A DNA stretch of 56,975 nucleotides from Tritrichomonas foetus (Eukaryota; Parabasalia; Tritrichomonadida; Tritrichomonadidae), in assembly GCA_001839685.1 (NCBI GenBank), contig MLAK01000678.1:1-56975 (forward strand), in the 5' to 3' direction. Shown here in pieces: positions 48,169-56,975 of the stretch. The notes under the pieces were generated by a model. The model saw nothing but the letters and a program-made list of their open reading frames with translations, was not told where the DNA came from and ran no database searches. The translations under genes and the position numbers were made by a program. How positions within the stretch are numbered: position 1 is the first letter of the stretch; each line of letters opens with the position of its first letter.

Positions 48169-49755
48169 TCAGAGATCTTGAATGTCATTAGGCATATTGG
48201 GGAAAAACTTTTTGATTTTTGAGTAGGTTTCTTCAACCATTGATTTTAATGTGCCTTTTGATTCAACTTCGGCAAATGCTTCAATGTTCATCAGCCTCAT
48301 TCCTGAAACTTGTGTATCACCGTTATTTGATATGTATTCAAGTAACTTTTCGTTTTTGACCATTTCCTTGTGAATGAAGGCGATGCGGGCGAGGGTCTCG
48401 GAGTTACAGCCTGGAGACTTCCTGACTATGCCACTGTAGGGCCAAAACCCGAGAACACCATTTATTTTTGTTTGTTTTTTGTTCTTATTTGATAAATTTT
48501 CACATTCAGCAGCGAAATCATTCATTCCAGATCGCAAAATTTTCTTGATTTTTTTCAAAATTCTTTCAACTTTATCACTTTTTCCATCTTTGCCAATTTT
48601 TTCTCTAATTAAAACGATAAATGATACATCACCCCAAGTTATAACTGCAAGTACAATTTGAATAAGATTTGCAACCTCTTTATTCAATTCATCATTATTC
48701 GAGACGTGATTATTTGTGATTTTATGATCTAATGTATCATCATTTGATAACTGATTATTAAAAGAAATACTAATATCATCTCTTGAAGTATCATCTTTTG
48801 GAGTATCATTTTTTGGAGATGAATTCGAAGTATCATCTTTTGGAGTATCATTGTTTGGAGTTGATTTTGAAGAAACAATATTTGACGAAGGAGTGAAGTT
48901 CGTTAGATTCAAGTCATTTGGTGGAATAAATAGTGTAAATGTCTCAAACTTTTCATCATTGTGGTTAGGCGCCGATTTAGCATATTCAATGTAGAATAGA
49001 AACAAATTAGACACAATATGTGGCACAGATGACAAAATGATGCTGTCTTGATAGAAAGTTGCAGTGCCCAAAACCAGTGGTGAAATTTCAAGACAAAAAT
49101 GGTCGAGTTCTGTCGCGAGTGCGAGAGAAGGATTGGGTTCGAGAATATCAAGTGATCCCGAAGTAAAGAAGAATGGATCATCCAGTCTTTTTATTGATGG
49201 AAAAGCACAAGAAATGATGATTTTTTGATTTTCTTTTAAAATTTGGCCAACTTTGTTCAATTTTTGATCATCAATTGTTGTGCAAAGAAATGGATTGGTA
49301 TATTTCAATGCCCTTATTGTTCTTTCAAGTGCTTTTGAAGCGCCCACATCTGTGTAGAATTTTGGCAGCTTCAGCGCGAATAATAAATAATCACCATTTT
49401 TTAATCGCATTGAGTGAATTGAAATCTCGGATTGACTCCATGAAAATGATTTTGGAATTGAATTCAAATGAACAAGTGAAAAAGTGGCGAATGAAATAAT
49501 TCCACCAATATATGAAACTTGAACTTTTTCTGGAATATTTGATGGATACATATAAATAATGTTGTCGATTAAATGGCTTGGGTCTTCATCACCTTTTTGC
49601 CCTTTGATTACATGTTTGCATAATAAAGCGGTAAAACAGGGAAAGCCTTCGATTGATTTCGTTTGGTCATCGAAAATACTCCAAAAATGTTCGAGAGTTG
49701 GAATCCAAAATGCGTGATTTCCTTTATGAGTAAGAGTTTGGGAATTTTTGGACAT
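48169..49755 (-). CDS. CCZ1/HPS4/INTU-type longin protein (Rab GEF subunit-like)
   Basis: A 528-residue protein with an N-terminal longin-like domain of the CCZ1/HPS4/INTU type. The signature is IDNIIYMYPSNIPEKVQVSYIGGIISFATFS (the family's I.YFYP.......Q..LCGQIAG pattern), then a strand block RLKNGDYLLFALKL (about residues 110-130). A Ser/Asp/Thr-rich insert (about 290-350, repeating TPK-DDTS units) splits the middle. The C-terminal third (about 365-528) has the alternating pattern of the later longin domains. CCZ1 with Mon1 activates Rab7; HPS4 with HPS1 activates Rab32/38. I cannot tell which applies. The frame extends 11 codons upstream but begins at TTG; MSKNSQT is the first ATG. Confidence 0.6.
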   Translation of the reverse strand: MSKNSQTLTHKGNHAFWIPTLEHFWSIFDDQTKSIEGFPCFTALLCKHVIKGQKGDEDPSHLIDNIIYMYPSNIPEKVQVSYIGGIISFATFSLVHLNSIPKSFSWSQSEISIHSMRLKNGDYLLFALKLPKFYTDVGASKALERTIRALKYTNPFLCTTIDDQKLNKVGQILKENQKIIISCAFPSIKRLDDPFFFTSGSLDILEPNPSLALATELDHFCLEISPLVLGTATFYQDSIILSSVPHIVSNLFLFYIEYAKSAPNHNDEKFETFTLFIPPNDLNLTNFTPSSNIVSSKSTPNNDTPKDDTSNSSPKNDTPKDDTSRDDISISFNNQLSNDDTLDHKITNNHVSNNDELNKEVANLIQIVLAVITWGDVSFIVLIREKIGKDGKSDKVERILKKIKKILRSGMNDFAAECENLSNKNKKQTKINGVLGFWPYSGIVRKSPGCNSETLARIAFIHKEMVKNEKLLEYISNNGDTQVSGMRLMNIEAFAEVESKGTLKSMVEETYSKIKKFFPNMPNDIQDL

Positions 49756-52700
49756 TGATAACTTTTTCTGAAATTTCTGATAATTCAATAATTAAACGGT
49801 CACATAACTTTAACAACAACATTAATGTGACTCAATTATGTGAGTTTCTGATGATTCTATCTTCAAAATCATCACAGGCAGATTATTTATTAACATTTAG
49901 CATAAAGGAATGATATTGGTTTCATATTGTCAAAATGAGTTTATCACCAACAAATCATAGTTAATGACGCGCATACATACGCTCAAAAACAGGAAATTAA
50001 GTTTTGGCAAATAATGGAGAATCAAGGAAAAAGGTAACATTTTATTTATTTTTTTGACTTTCTCAAACTCGCGCTCATTTTGTTTTATAAAATTATTTAA
50101 AGGACAAATGAATATTTACTATTTGAATAAGTAGATGGAATGATCTTCATGCTGGAATAAAAAATAATTTTGATCAACAAAATTTTCCAGAATCATTTCG
50201 TGATTCTTTACGTGTGATAATTCAGAGCAACTTTTATCATACTTTCCATGTGATCTCATCAATTAAAGGCCAGTTTTGAGTTCTTTCTCCTTCACTTTTG
50301 AAAAAAATTCAAAAGAAAAGGTATCTTCTCTCAGAATGGATTCATTTCATTTCCAAATATTTTTTCTTCGTTAAGTGATCAGTAATTGATTGGCCATGAG
50401 CCACCATTTGATAAGATAAATATTCCCTTGAATTCTTTTTCAATATAATTATTTCAAAAAATTGAAACATCATTGATTCTATAGAATTATTGTATGTGTA
50501 TTCAATATTGTATATCTATTTCAATATTTGTATATCAGTGAAAATTTCAAATATTATCCTGTGAATCATCTGGTTTTGAAAGAGAGGATACCGATTTAGT
50601 AATATCTATAGAAATTTTTGAATTTGATGCCGACCACTCAAGTGAAAGAATCAACACGGATTAGGCTTGGCCATGGCTCGTTTTTTGTGAGAAGTGACTT
50701 GGCTCCTTCAGACACTCAGTGATTAAAGACTTATTGACAAACACAAAACAAATTAGGTCACACTTTCCAAGGATGAATCCCATGAAACAATACATTTGCT
50801 GATAGCGCTTTTTCTTCGAACAGAAATCATTGAAAACTGCACATAGTTCGATTTGTCTGAACCAAAATGAGGCATCTAGAAGAGAAGGATTCCAAAATAT
50901 TTTTTTGGTGAAATTGGCCACGAAACTAAATTGAAATCGTGGCGAATGATGGAAATCATAACTACTTATTGGATCTCGTTTTATGACACTTTTTAAGCGC
51001 AAAGTGTTCGAGAAATGAATTTATTTACTTTTTTCTTAGATTCGGGGCAACTTAATGGGTCAGCCTGAATTCCACAAGTCAAGAAATCGAATTAGTCGAA
51101 CAAAAACAGAAACCTCTCGTTATCACATGACTGTAATGGAATTTGTGAAAAGGGTTCCCAGAATTTTCATTTCATCAAAAACTGTATGTGGGAGATTATG
51201 GTAACCGGATTTTCGTTTTATTGAACAGGGTAAATTCGAAATGCTTCGAATGATGGAAGATTTTATTACGACATCACCGTCAATTGAATATATTCAATTT
51301 TAAATAATGAACGGTATTTGAATACGATTAGGTGGTCATATCACATATGATGACTCAAAATCAATTATATTATCAGGAATCGGGTGAAAGTAATTAAAAT
51401 ATAAAACTATTAACATTCTCCCGAAATAAGCGAAAACTATTTTTTTTCACAAATTTGAAAGAAAAATAGGAAAAAGTATAAAATTTATCGCTACGAACGA
51501 AATCAATGTATGATATTTTCAATTTAATGCCATAATCTCTAAGAAATCATTGACAAAACAAATAATATTATATCGATTGAAATCATGATCGTTAATTTGC
51601 AGAATTATTTTTAGATATGTTTAACAATACAAGGAATTTTAGATCTCTCCAAATCAGTATTTACAGGCTGTCTTTCGTTCATGTGAAATTTTGCATTTTA
51701 TACATTCAATACAATTGAATGTAAACAAAATTTTTAAAAGAAAATCGAAGCACAAAAAGAATTGAATTCACTGATCGGGAAGACAATAGGGCAAATGCCT
51801 CATTTCTCTTTCGCCTTTTACCTCTTTCATATTTTTAAAGCGAAGTTGAGATTCTACTTTTTCATGAATATTTTTTTTTTGCTCATACTTTTTTTGTTAA
51901 AACGACTCCCTTGTTGTTACATTTTGGTAATTTGGGAGATGTTGTTTCAGTGATTTTTAGGAGAAAGAATTCCAGAATTAAATAGAAATATAATTTATTT
52001 TTTCAGCTTCCACAAACTCTCTAAAATAGCCGCATACTTTTGTGTCAGAACAAAGTATTTCATTCTATTTTTGATCGCGAGAAATGGATTTTTTCTGAGC
52101 ATCACATATCAATTATCGGGAATGAAAAAGATGAGTAGGAAGCCGTTGGAAAGTGATCCTTTAGAATATTTCTTAAAAACCGTAGAAACTAGAGAAATTT
52201 CTGAGAAATCGACCAAAAGATTTAAAAATCTCAGAATTTCTGATTTGATAGAAAAATTTATTATCCATCCCTTCAAAATTCTAAGAGGATCTTCGAAAAT
52301 CACCATACTGAATTGAAATTTCTAAACATTTCTATAGAGAGATTTCATCTTTCTTTTCACAGAAAACCCATTGGATCATTTTCTCCTCGATTCGTATCTA
52401 TTTCCATAATTATCTCCATTGGTGTCAAGAGCCGATCGAAAAAATTAGCCATTTATTTCACCAAATTTGAATATATAAATGTGACGTGAAAAAAGATGAG
52501 ATGTTTCGAATTGATTTCATCAACATTTTTATTTATTGCTATGATATATTAAGTATAGAATGAAATTAAAATTATACATTTATTAAATTGTTGAAAATAT
52601 TTGATTTACACGAAGATATAGGAAAAATAAAATTCTTCAGTACTAATATCACAATTTCCCTTGAATAAATAGATTAGTTTATTTCCCATGTTTAATATAT

Positions 52701-53354
52701 CTAATATTCCTATGTATTGGAATCGGAAAATAGAAAAGTGATCGCAATCTAGCTTATTAAGAAGAGATATATTCGCATCTATATATGTGATGTGATATGA
52801 TTATTTCGATTTTATCAATATTTACTCATCTTCAAAAGTGGATATTGGAGCTTAATGCACTTATTATTGTTCACTACCCTTTCCAAGTGCTAAAAATTTC
52901 ACATAATCTTTCTAAATCTTCACAATTCTCTCAATTAATGGTATTTACTCATAATTTTCCTTAAAAATTCAATGACATTCTAAAAAAATCAAACACATTG
53001 AAATATTCTATGAGTCATTCAAAATAACTTAACAAAAATTTTCAACTCGATAGTAAATTCAATTATTTTAAATTTCAGTCGGATTATTCTTTTTTGAATC
53101 ACACTATATTCTATTTCTCACAATTCTTTTTCAAAATGATTTCTAAAGTGATATAAAATTCAGAAAATATTGAATCGAATTTCAATTTTTTAGGAAAAAT
53201 TCTACAAATTTTAGGATTAATAGAAATGTATTTAAAATAATCAAATTCATTCTAATTTTGTTCTGAAATTCAATCCATTTAAAATGATAAATAGCCACTT
53301 ATATTGGTCATTAATTGCGGTTTTCATACAAAAATGGATTCCACTTCACTTTTC
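49756..53354. other. Gene-poor stretch of 3.6 kb
   Basis: The longest gap in the window. Most of it is AT-rich with stops in all frames. The part at about 50640-51240 is a little richer in G+C and reads as broken protein-like phrases on both strands, perhaps a decayed element. Short open frames near 51762-51953 and 52071-52316 look random. The right end holds the fumarase promoter. Confidence 0.5.
50640..51240. other. Possible decayed coding relic
   Basis: This block is less AT-rich than its flanks. On the plus strand near 51124-51210 the phrase MEFVKRVPRIFISSKTVCGRL looks like a Tc1-type helix-turn-helix, and then meets a stop. On the minus strand a 113-codon frame (50661-51002) is open but begins at TTG. 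The two are in opposite directions, so at most one can be real. Evidence is weak. Confidence 0.2.
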
Positions 53355-53355
53355 A
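53355..53355 (+). promoter_or_regulatory. Inr-type start site for fumarase
   Basis: TCATTTTTAAAG ends at the ATG of residue 1. With A+1 here the leader is 10 bases. It lies inside the longer frame that opens at 53284 and decides the start. Confidence 0.65.
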
Positions 53356-53364
53356 TTTTTAAAG

Positions 53365-54804
53365 ATGCACGGAAGAAGACTCTCCGATAGAAGAATGTCA
53401 GAACTTGATTTCGAGGCCTGCAGAGTCGAACGCGACTCCTTCGGCCCAATCAATGTTCCAGGAAACCGCCATTGGGGTGCCCAAACACAACGTTCATTAC
53501 AAAACTTCAAAATTTCCACAGAAAGAATGCCAATCGAACTTATCCACGCCTTAGCCCGTATTAAGCGTGCTGCTGCCATTGTTAACTGCGATCTTGGAAA
53601 AATCGAAGTTGCCAAACGTGATGCTATTGTCAATGCTGCCGATGAAGTCATTCTCGAACACTATAGTGGTGAATTCCCACTCTCCATCTGGCAGACAGGT
53701 TCTGGCACACAAACCAACATGAACATGAACGAAGTTCTCGCCAACATCGCATCCACCTATATGGGAGGTGGCATGGGTGAAAAACGTCTCATCCATCCAA
53801 ACGATGATGTTAACAAAGGTCAATCATCAAACGATGTCTTCCCAACAGCCATGCACATTGCCGCCGCAGAATCAATGCAACAACAGCTCCTTCCAGCTGT
53901 CACCAAGCTCAGGGATGCCCTTCTTCAAAAGTCAGAAGAATTCAAGGACATCATCAAGATCGGCCGTACCCACCTCCAAGATGCCACCCCACTCACGCTC
54001 GGACAAGAATTCTCCGGCTATGTCGATGAGCTCGATGTTTCAATGGAAATCATCCGCGACACTCTCCCAAGACTTTACCAGCTCGCCATCGGTGGCACAG
54101 CCGTCGGAACTGGCCTCAACGCCCATCCAGAATTCTCAGACAGAATCTGCGCTGAACTTGAACGCGAAATGAATATTCCATTCAAATCAGCTCCAAACAA
54201 GTTCGCCGCCCTTGCCGGACACGAACCAATTGTTGCTGCCCACGCCGCCATCAAGACACTTGCTGCCGCCCTCTTCAAGATCGCCAACGATATCCGCTGG
54301 CTCGCCTCAGGCCCACGTTCAGGCTTAGGTGAAATTTCCATCCCAGAGAACGAACCAGGAAGCTCCATCATGCCAGGAAAGGTCAACCCAACACAATGCG
54401 AAGCCGTGACAATGGCATGCGCCAGAGTGTTCGGTAACGACACAACAGTCGGATTTGCTGGTGCTTCTGGTAACTTCGAGCTTAACGTTTACAAGCCAGT
54501 TATCATCGACGCTTTCATGCAATCAGTTCGCCTTATGACAGACTGCTCAACATCATTCAGAATCAACTGCGTCGAAGGAATCAAGGCTAACGTTGAGAAC
54601 ATCTCCAACCTCATGGAAAGGTCTCTCATGCTTGCCACAGCCCTTACACCATACATCGGTTATGACAAGGCCGCCAAAATTGCCATGCATGCCAACAAGA
54701 ACAACCTCTCACTCAGAGAATCAGCCATCCAATTCGGCGGTCTCACAAACGAGCAATTCGATGAGTGGGTTGTCCCATCAAAGATGATCGGAAACTTAAA
54801 ATAA
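53365..54804 (+). CDS. fumC: Class II fumarase (fumarate hydratase)
   Basis: A 479-residue class II fumarase that interconverts malate and fumarate without an iron-sulfur cluster. The frame could begin at 53284, but an Inr at 53355 and the composition change favour [10 protein letters not shown]. Motifs in order are [61 protein letters not shown], the catalytic [21 protein letters not shown], and the flexible signature loop [16 protein letters not shown] (about residue 330) with its catalytic Ser. The C-terminus ends QFDEWVVP as in FumC. No obvious hydrogenosomal presequence exists beyond a short basic start. In tritrichomonads it would feed fumarate to fumarate reductase in succinate fermentation. 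The gene uses many C-ending codons, unlike its neighbours, and is probably strongly expressed. Confidence 0.96.
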   Translation: MHGRRLSDRRMSELDFEACRVERDSFGPINVPGNRHWGAQTQRSLQNFKISTERMPIELIHALARIKRAAAIVNCDLGKIEVAKRDAIVNAADEVILEHYSGEFPLSIWQTGSGTQTNMNMNEVLANIASTYMGGGMGEKRLIHPNDDVNKGQSSNDVFPTAMHIAAAESMQQQLLPAVTKLRDALLQKSEEFKDIIKIGRTHLQDATPLTLGQEFSGYVDELDVSMEIIRDTLPRLYQLAIGGTAVGTGLNAHPEFSDRICAELEREMNIPFKSAPNKFAALAGHEPIVAAHAAIKTLAAALFKIANDIRWLASGPRSGLGEISIPENEPGSSIMPGKVNPTQCEAVTMACARVFGNDTTVGFAGASGNFELNVYKPVIIDAFMQSVRLMTDCSTSFRINCVEGIKANVENISNLMERSLMLATALTPYIGYDKAAKIAMHANKNNLSLRESAIQFGGLTNEQFDEWVVPSKMIGNLK

Positions 54805-55201
54805 ATATTCTTTAAAACTTAATAAATAAAAATATAAAACTTTACTTTATCCTTTTTTGTTTTTGTTTTTTCTTTATTCAAAACCTTTTTCTCTCTCGTG
54901 TCTACAAATGTTCATGAAAAAATGTATTACAGGAAATTGGCTTGACTTGCACGTGGCTTTTCCATTGTTGTTTCACTAAGTTCAGCATATAAGTAATACC
55001 ACCAATAAAGACAAGAATAAAGAGAAAAAGAATGAAAGAGAAAAAGAATGAAAGAGATAAAGAATGAAAGAGACAAGAATGAAAGAGATAAAGAATGAAA
55101 GAGAAAAAGAATGAAAGAGAATAAAGAGAAAAAGAGTGAAAAAGAAACAATCTTTAAAAAAACAACTCGAACAAGAATTACCATGTTAATTTTTGACAGA
55201 A
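54805..55201. other. Convergent intergenic region with tandem repeat
   Basis: Between the 3' ends of fumarase and the last gene. Holds the AAAGAGAAAAAGAATG array. The fumarase stop reads TAAATAT, which would provide a TAAA-type poly(A) signal. Confidence 0.5.
55010..55149. repeat. Purine-rich 16-bp tandem repeat
   Basis: About eight imperfect copies of a unit close to GAATGAAAGAGAAAAA, with length and base variants (AGATAA, AGACAA). All purine on the plus strand except for the T of ATG-like phrases. Confidence 0.85.
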
Positions 55202-56371
55202 TTACTCCGCAATGATCAAAGAAGGGTCATTCTTCCCTAGGTAGTCATCCGCCGTGATTGTCGGCAACTTCATGAGTGACTGGTGCCCAGACTGCATCGT
55301 GAACACGTCCTGGCTGAGAAGCCTCGAAATTGGGTCATCTTTTCTTTGTAGGCGATAGTTATTCCACATTGCCTCGTCATACTGCTTTAGCTCCTCCATG
55401 GCTTCCAAATCCTCGCTGCTCACTTTTTGAGACTCCCTCTCCTTAGCCCGGGCACGCGCGATATTCGAATTCCTTGTCGACAGACGAGATTGAGCCTTTA
55501 ATTGGCCACTGCGATTAGCCAGGTCAGATGTGTCCTGTTGGCGCTTCCTCATTGCCTCTCTGTTTGCAAGCGCCCGATTATGCAATAATTTCGTTCGAGC
55601 CCGCTTTTCAAGCATTATTTTATGCTTCATTGTATTCTCAAATTTCTCGTCCATCGTTTCAGTTTTTTCCACCAAGTCGTCGACGATTATTGGAATCGTT
55701 ATATTCAGCGATTTTTTGGAGGGGTTGTAAAACGGGCTCGGCTTTGATGGCTCCACGTAAGTGTTCGGCGGCTGGCTCGGAAGGAGGGGCTCGTCGAGGA
55801 CCTGCCAATGGGATGATCCATTTCTTGGCTTGACTGGAACGTGCGGGCTTGTCGGTGGGTCGGGGTTGCAGCATGCGCATCTGTGAATCATTTGACGGTT
55901 CGTGGTTAAAGAAGTGACGGCTCTAGCTTTGATATTTGATTTTCGATTGGATCTGGTTTTGGTCGGAGAATACATTCGGACTGCGCTTGATGGTTCGTTT
56001 GCTCGTACGATGTCGTAATTTAATCCCGAAGGGAAAGGAATTTCTGGCATTGATGGCGGCGGCTTTCCAGCAATTTTCCTTTCGAAGGCTTCGATTTCGT
56101 ATCTCGCTTCAGCCGCTTGTACTTGATCGTTGTAGCTGTCGCGCAGTTCAAATAGTCGTTTTATTTCGTTCTTTGGAATTGAGGTGGCAGGATTATTTAA
56201 TAGCGAAACTCGAAGAAATTGAAAGTTGGCATCTTTTTGGAATTTTTCTGAATCATGTTCATGTGGGAGAGAAGCTCGTGCAGGAAGAGTAAATTCATTT
56301 GGCGTTTTAGTTTTCGTAAACATCATGATGTTATGTTTGAATGGTTTCTTATTTGAAAATTTCAAAGACAT
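55202..56371 (-). CDS. Unknown basic protein
   Basis: A 389-residue basic, Pro/Arg/Lys/Ser-rich protein. The N-terminal third is basic with a short helix (about residues 60-95, RLFELRDSYNDQVQAAEARYEIEAF). A Cys pair (CACCNPDPP) lies near residue 165. The C-terminal third is a long Arg/Lys/Glu-rich helix (about 245-345; KRARTKLLHNRALANREAMRKRQQ). No signal or membrane segment. Its composition resembles microtubule- or axoneme-associated proteins, but I recognise no domain. The coding DNA is less AT-rich than most. The open frame begins at a TTG; MSLKFSNKK is the first ATG, while MMFTKTKTP (near 56326) is another possible start. Confidence 0.72.
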   Translation of the reverse strand: MSLKFSNKKPFKHNIMMFTKTKTPNEFTLPARASLPHEHDSEKFQKDANFQFLRVSLLNNPATSIPKNEIKRLFELRDSYNDQVQAAEARYEIEAFERKIAGKPPPSMPEIPFPSGLNYDIVRANEPSSAVRMYSPTKTRSNRKSNIKARAVTSLTTNRQMIHRCACCNPDPPTSPHVPVKPRNGSSHWQVLDEPLLPSQPPNTYVEPSKPSPFYNPSKKSLNITIPIIVDDLVEKTETMDEKFENTMKHKIMLEKRARTKLLHNRALANREAMRKRQQDTSDLANRSGQLKAQSRLSTRNSNIARARAKERESQKVSSEDLEAMEELKQYDEAMWNNYRLQRKDDPISRLLSQDVFTMQSGHQSLMKLPTITADDYLGKNDPSLIIAE

Positions 56372-56975
56372 TTGTGTTTTGATCAAAACATTCTGAAGGA
56401 GTTCAATGATTTTTTTGAATAGAGATTAACAGAATTGAATCGAGTTTAATCGGACTAACGAATAATTTACAAAATCATATTTTTTTTTCTATGTATATAT
56501 GGTTTGAAATTCTGAAGAAAAGGCTATATTAATGGGCTGTACTCAATTCCCCATGGGAATTCCACATGAATTCAATTTTTCCACTTTTTCTATTACGTTT
56601 TATAGATTTTGAATATGGTAATTCCAGATTTTCAATGCTCTAATATTTTCCACATGGTCTCTATTAAGTTAACACTGAGATTCTTAACCATATATATTAT
56701 TCAGACTTTATTTTTAACTAATCACATAAATACACTTCAGTGAAGATATATACGTAGAAAAATGTACCTAATATCACTGCCCATGTCAACCAAAGACTGT
56801 AGTCTCCAATTTATATGATAATTACATGACCGCTTGGGAATAAGAACAATACTGACATTTTCAACTCAAAAATTTATAAATGATGTGAAACTACAACTAT
56901 TTTTGAAACATAACTGTCATTAGTCAGAAGATATTTGTCAATTATATGTGAAATTGCAATTAGTAATTTTCATAA
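56372..56975. other. Intergenic region at right edge
   Basis: AT-rich, no feature recognised. It holds the promoter of the minus-strand gene on its left. The window ends in spacer. Confidence 0.5.

Noticed and set aside
53284..53364. N-terminal extension of fumarase with a hydrophobic start that looks like a signal peptide
   Set aside because: An Inr motif (TCATTTTTA) lies within it, 10 bases before a good ATG, and composition changes at that point. The extension is probably promoter DNA.
54075..54443. 122-codon minus-strand frame inside fumarase
   Set aside because: Antisense shadow caused by GC-richer third positions in the fumarase gene.
54927..55184. Ser/Phe-rich minus-strand frames over the purine repeat
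   Set aside because: Translated minisatellite; repeats of 16 bases do not keep a frame and the product has no plausible domain.
55528..55833. 101-codon plus-strand frame rich in Ala/Arg/Leu opposite the last gene
   Set aside because: Antisense shadow of the basic protein gene, which is less AT-rich and so leaves open frames on the other strand.

Overview
The window looks like a chromosome piece of a parabasalid protist, most likely Tritrichomonas or a close relative. It is very AT-rich, and the genes are long single open frames with no convincing introns. Many starts lie 10-40 bases downstream of a TCA+T-rich motif that matches the trichomonad Initiator (Inr). The gene content also fits: a BTB/BACK/F5-8C protein, a Rac-type GTPase, a TTLL tubulin ligase, a bacterial-type flavoprotein and a class II fumarase. 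A fumarase suits the succinate-producing tritrichomonads better than Trichomonas vaginalis. The genus call is an inference; no marker gene here settles it.

Layout. 1-9.6 kb: a hairpin at the left edge, a Q/P-rich unknown protein, an 18-bp satellite containing Ns, then CHMP5/Vps60 (ESCRT-III), a GH30 glycosidase, a TTLL ligase and a flavodoxin-fold reductase. 9.6-20.8 kb: a tubby-like protein with a problematic 5' end, an EGF/IPT surface protein, two unknown proteins, a tightly divergent coiled-coil and BTB-F5/8C pair, a GH47 mannosidase, and a Dbf4-like protein with the family's exact zinc-finger spacing. 21-33.6 kb: a Patched/Dispatched-type RND protein, a large single-pass surface protein, a RAB5IF-like membrane protein, a probably inactive DEDDy exonuclease with an RRM-like tail, and a CYRI (FAM49) protein. 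34-44.7 kb: an MFS transporter, a small SP/TP-rich protein, a METTL18-like histidine methyltransferase, a PI-PLC X-domain protein, a Rac GTPase, a Ser-rich unknown protein and tRNA-Asn(GTT). 46-57 kb: an M28 peptidase with membrane hairpins, a CCZ1/HPS4/INTU longin-type protein, a gene-poor stretch of about 3.6 kb, fumarase, and a basic unknown protein.

Genes are single transcription units on both strands; I see no operons. Themes that connect genes are Rac/actin signalling (Rac GTPase plus the Rac-binding CYRI), membrane traffic (CHMP5, CCZ1/HPS4-like), ER and glycoprotein biogenesis (RAB5IF-like, GH47), and fermentative metabolism (fumarase, flavoprotein, GH30). Fumarase, and to a lesser degree GH30, use many C-ending codons, which suggests high expression. 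Several computed open frames begin at TTG, so I moved their starts to the first sensible ATG.

The most interesting items are the exonuclease-fold protein that has lost catalytic residues, the M28 peptidase with two membrane hairpins, a GC-rich foldback (MITE-like) element present twice, the Dbf4 candidate, and the period-18 array. I did not find a clearly new multi-gene system.
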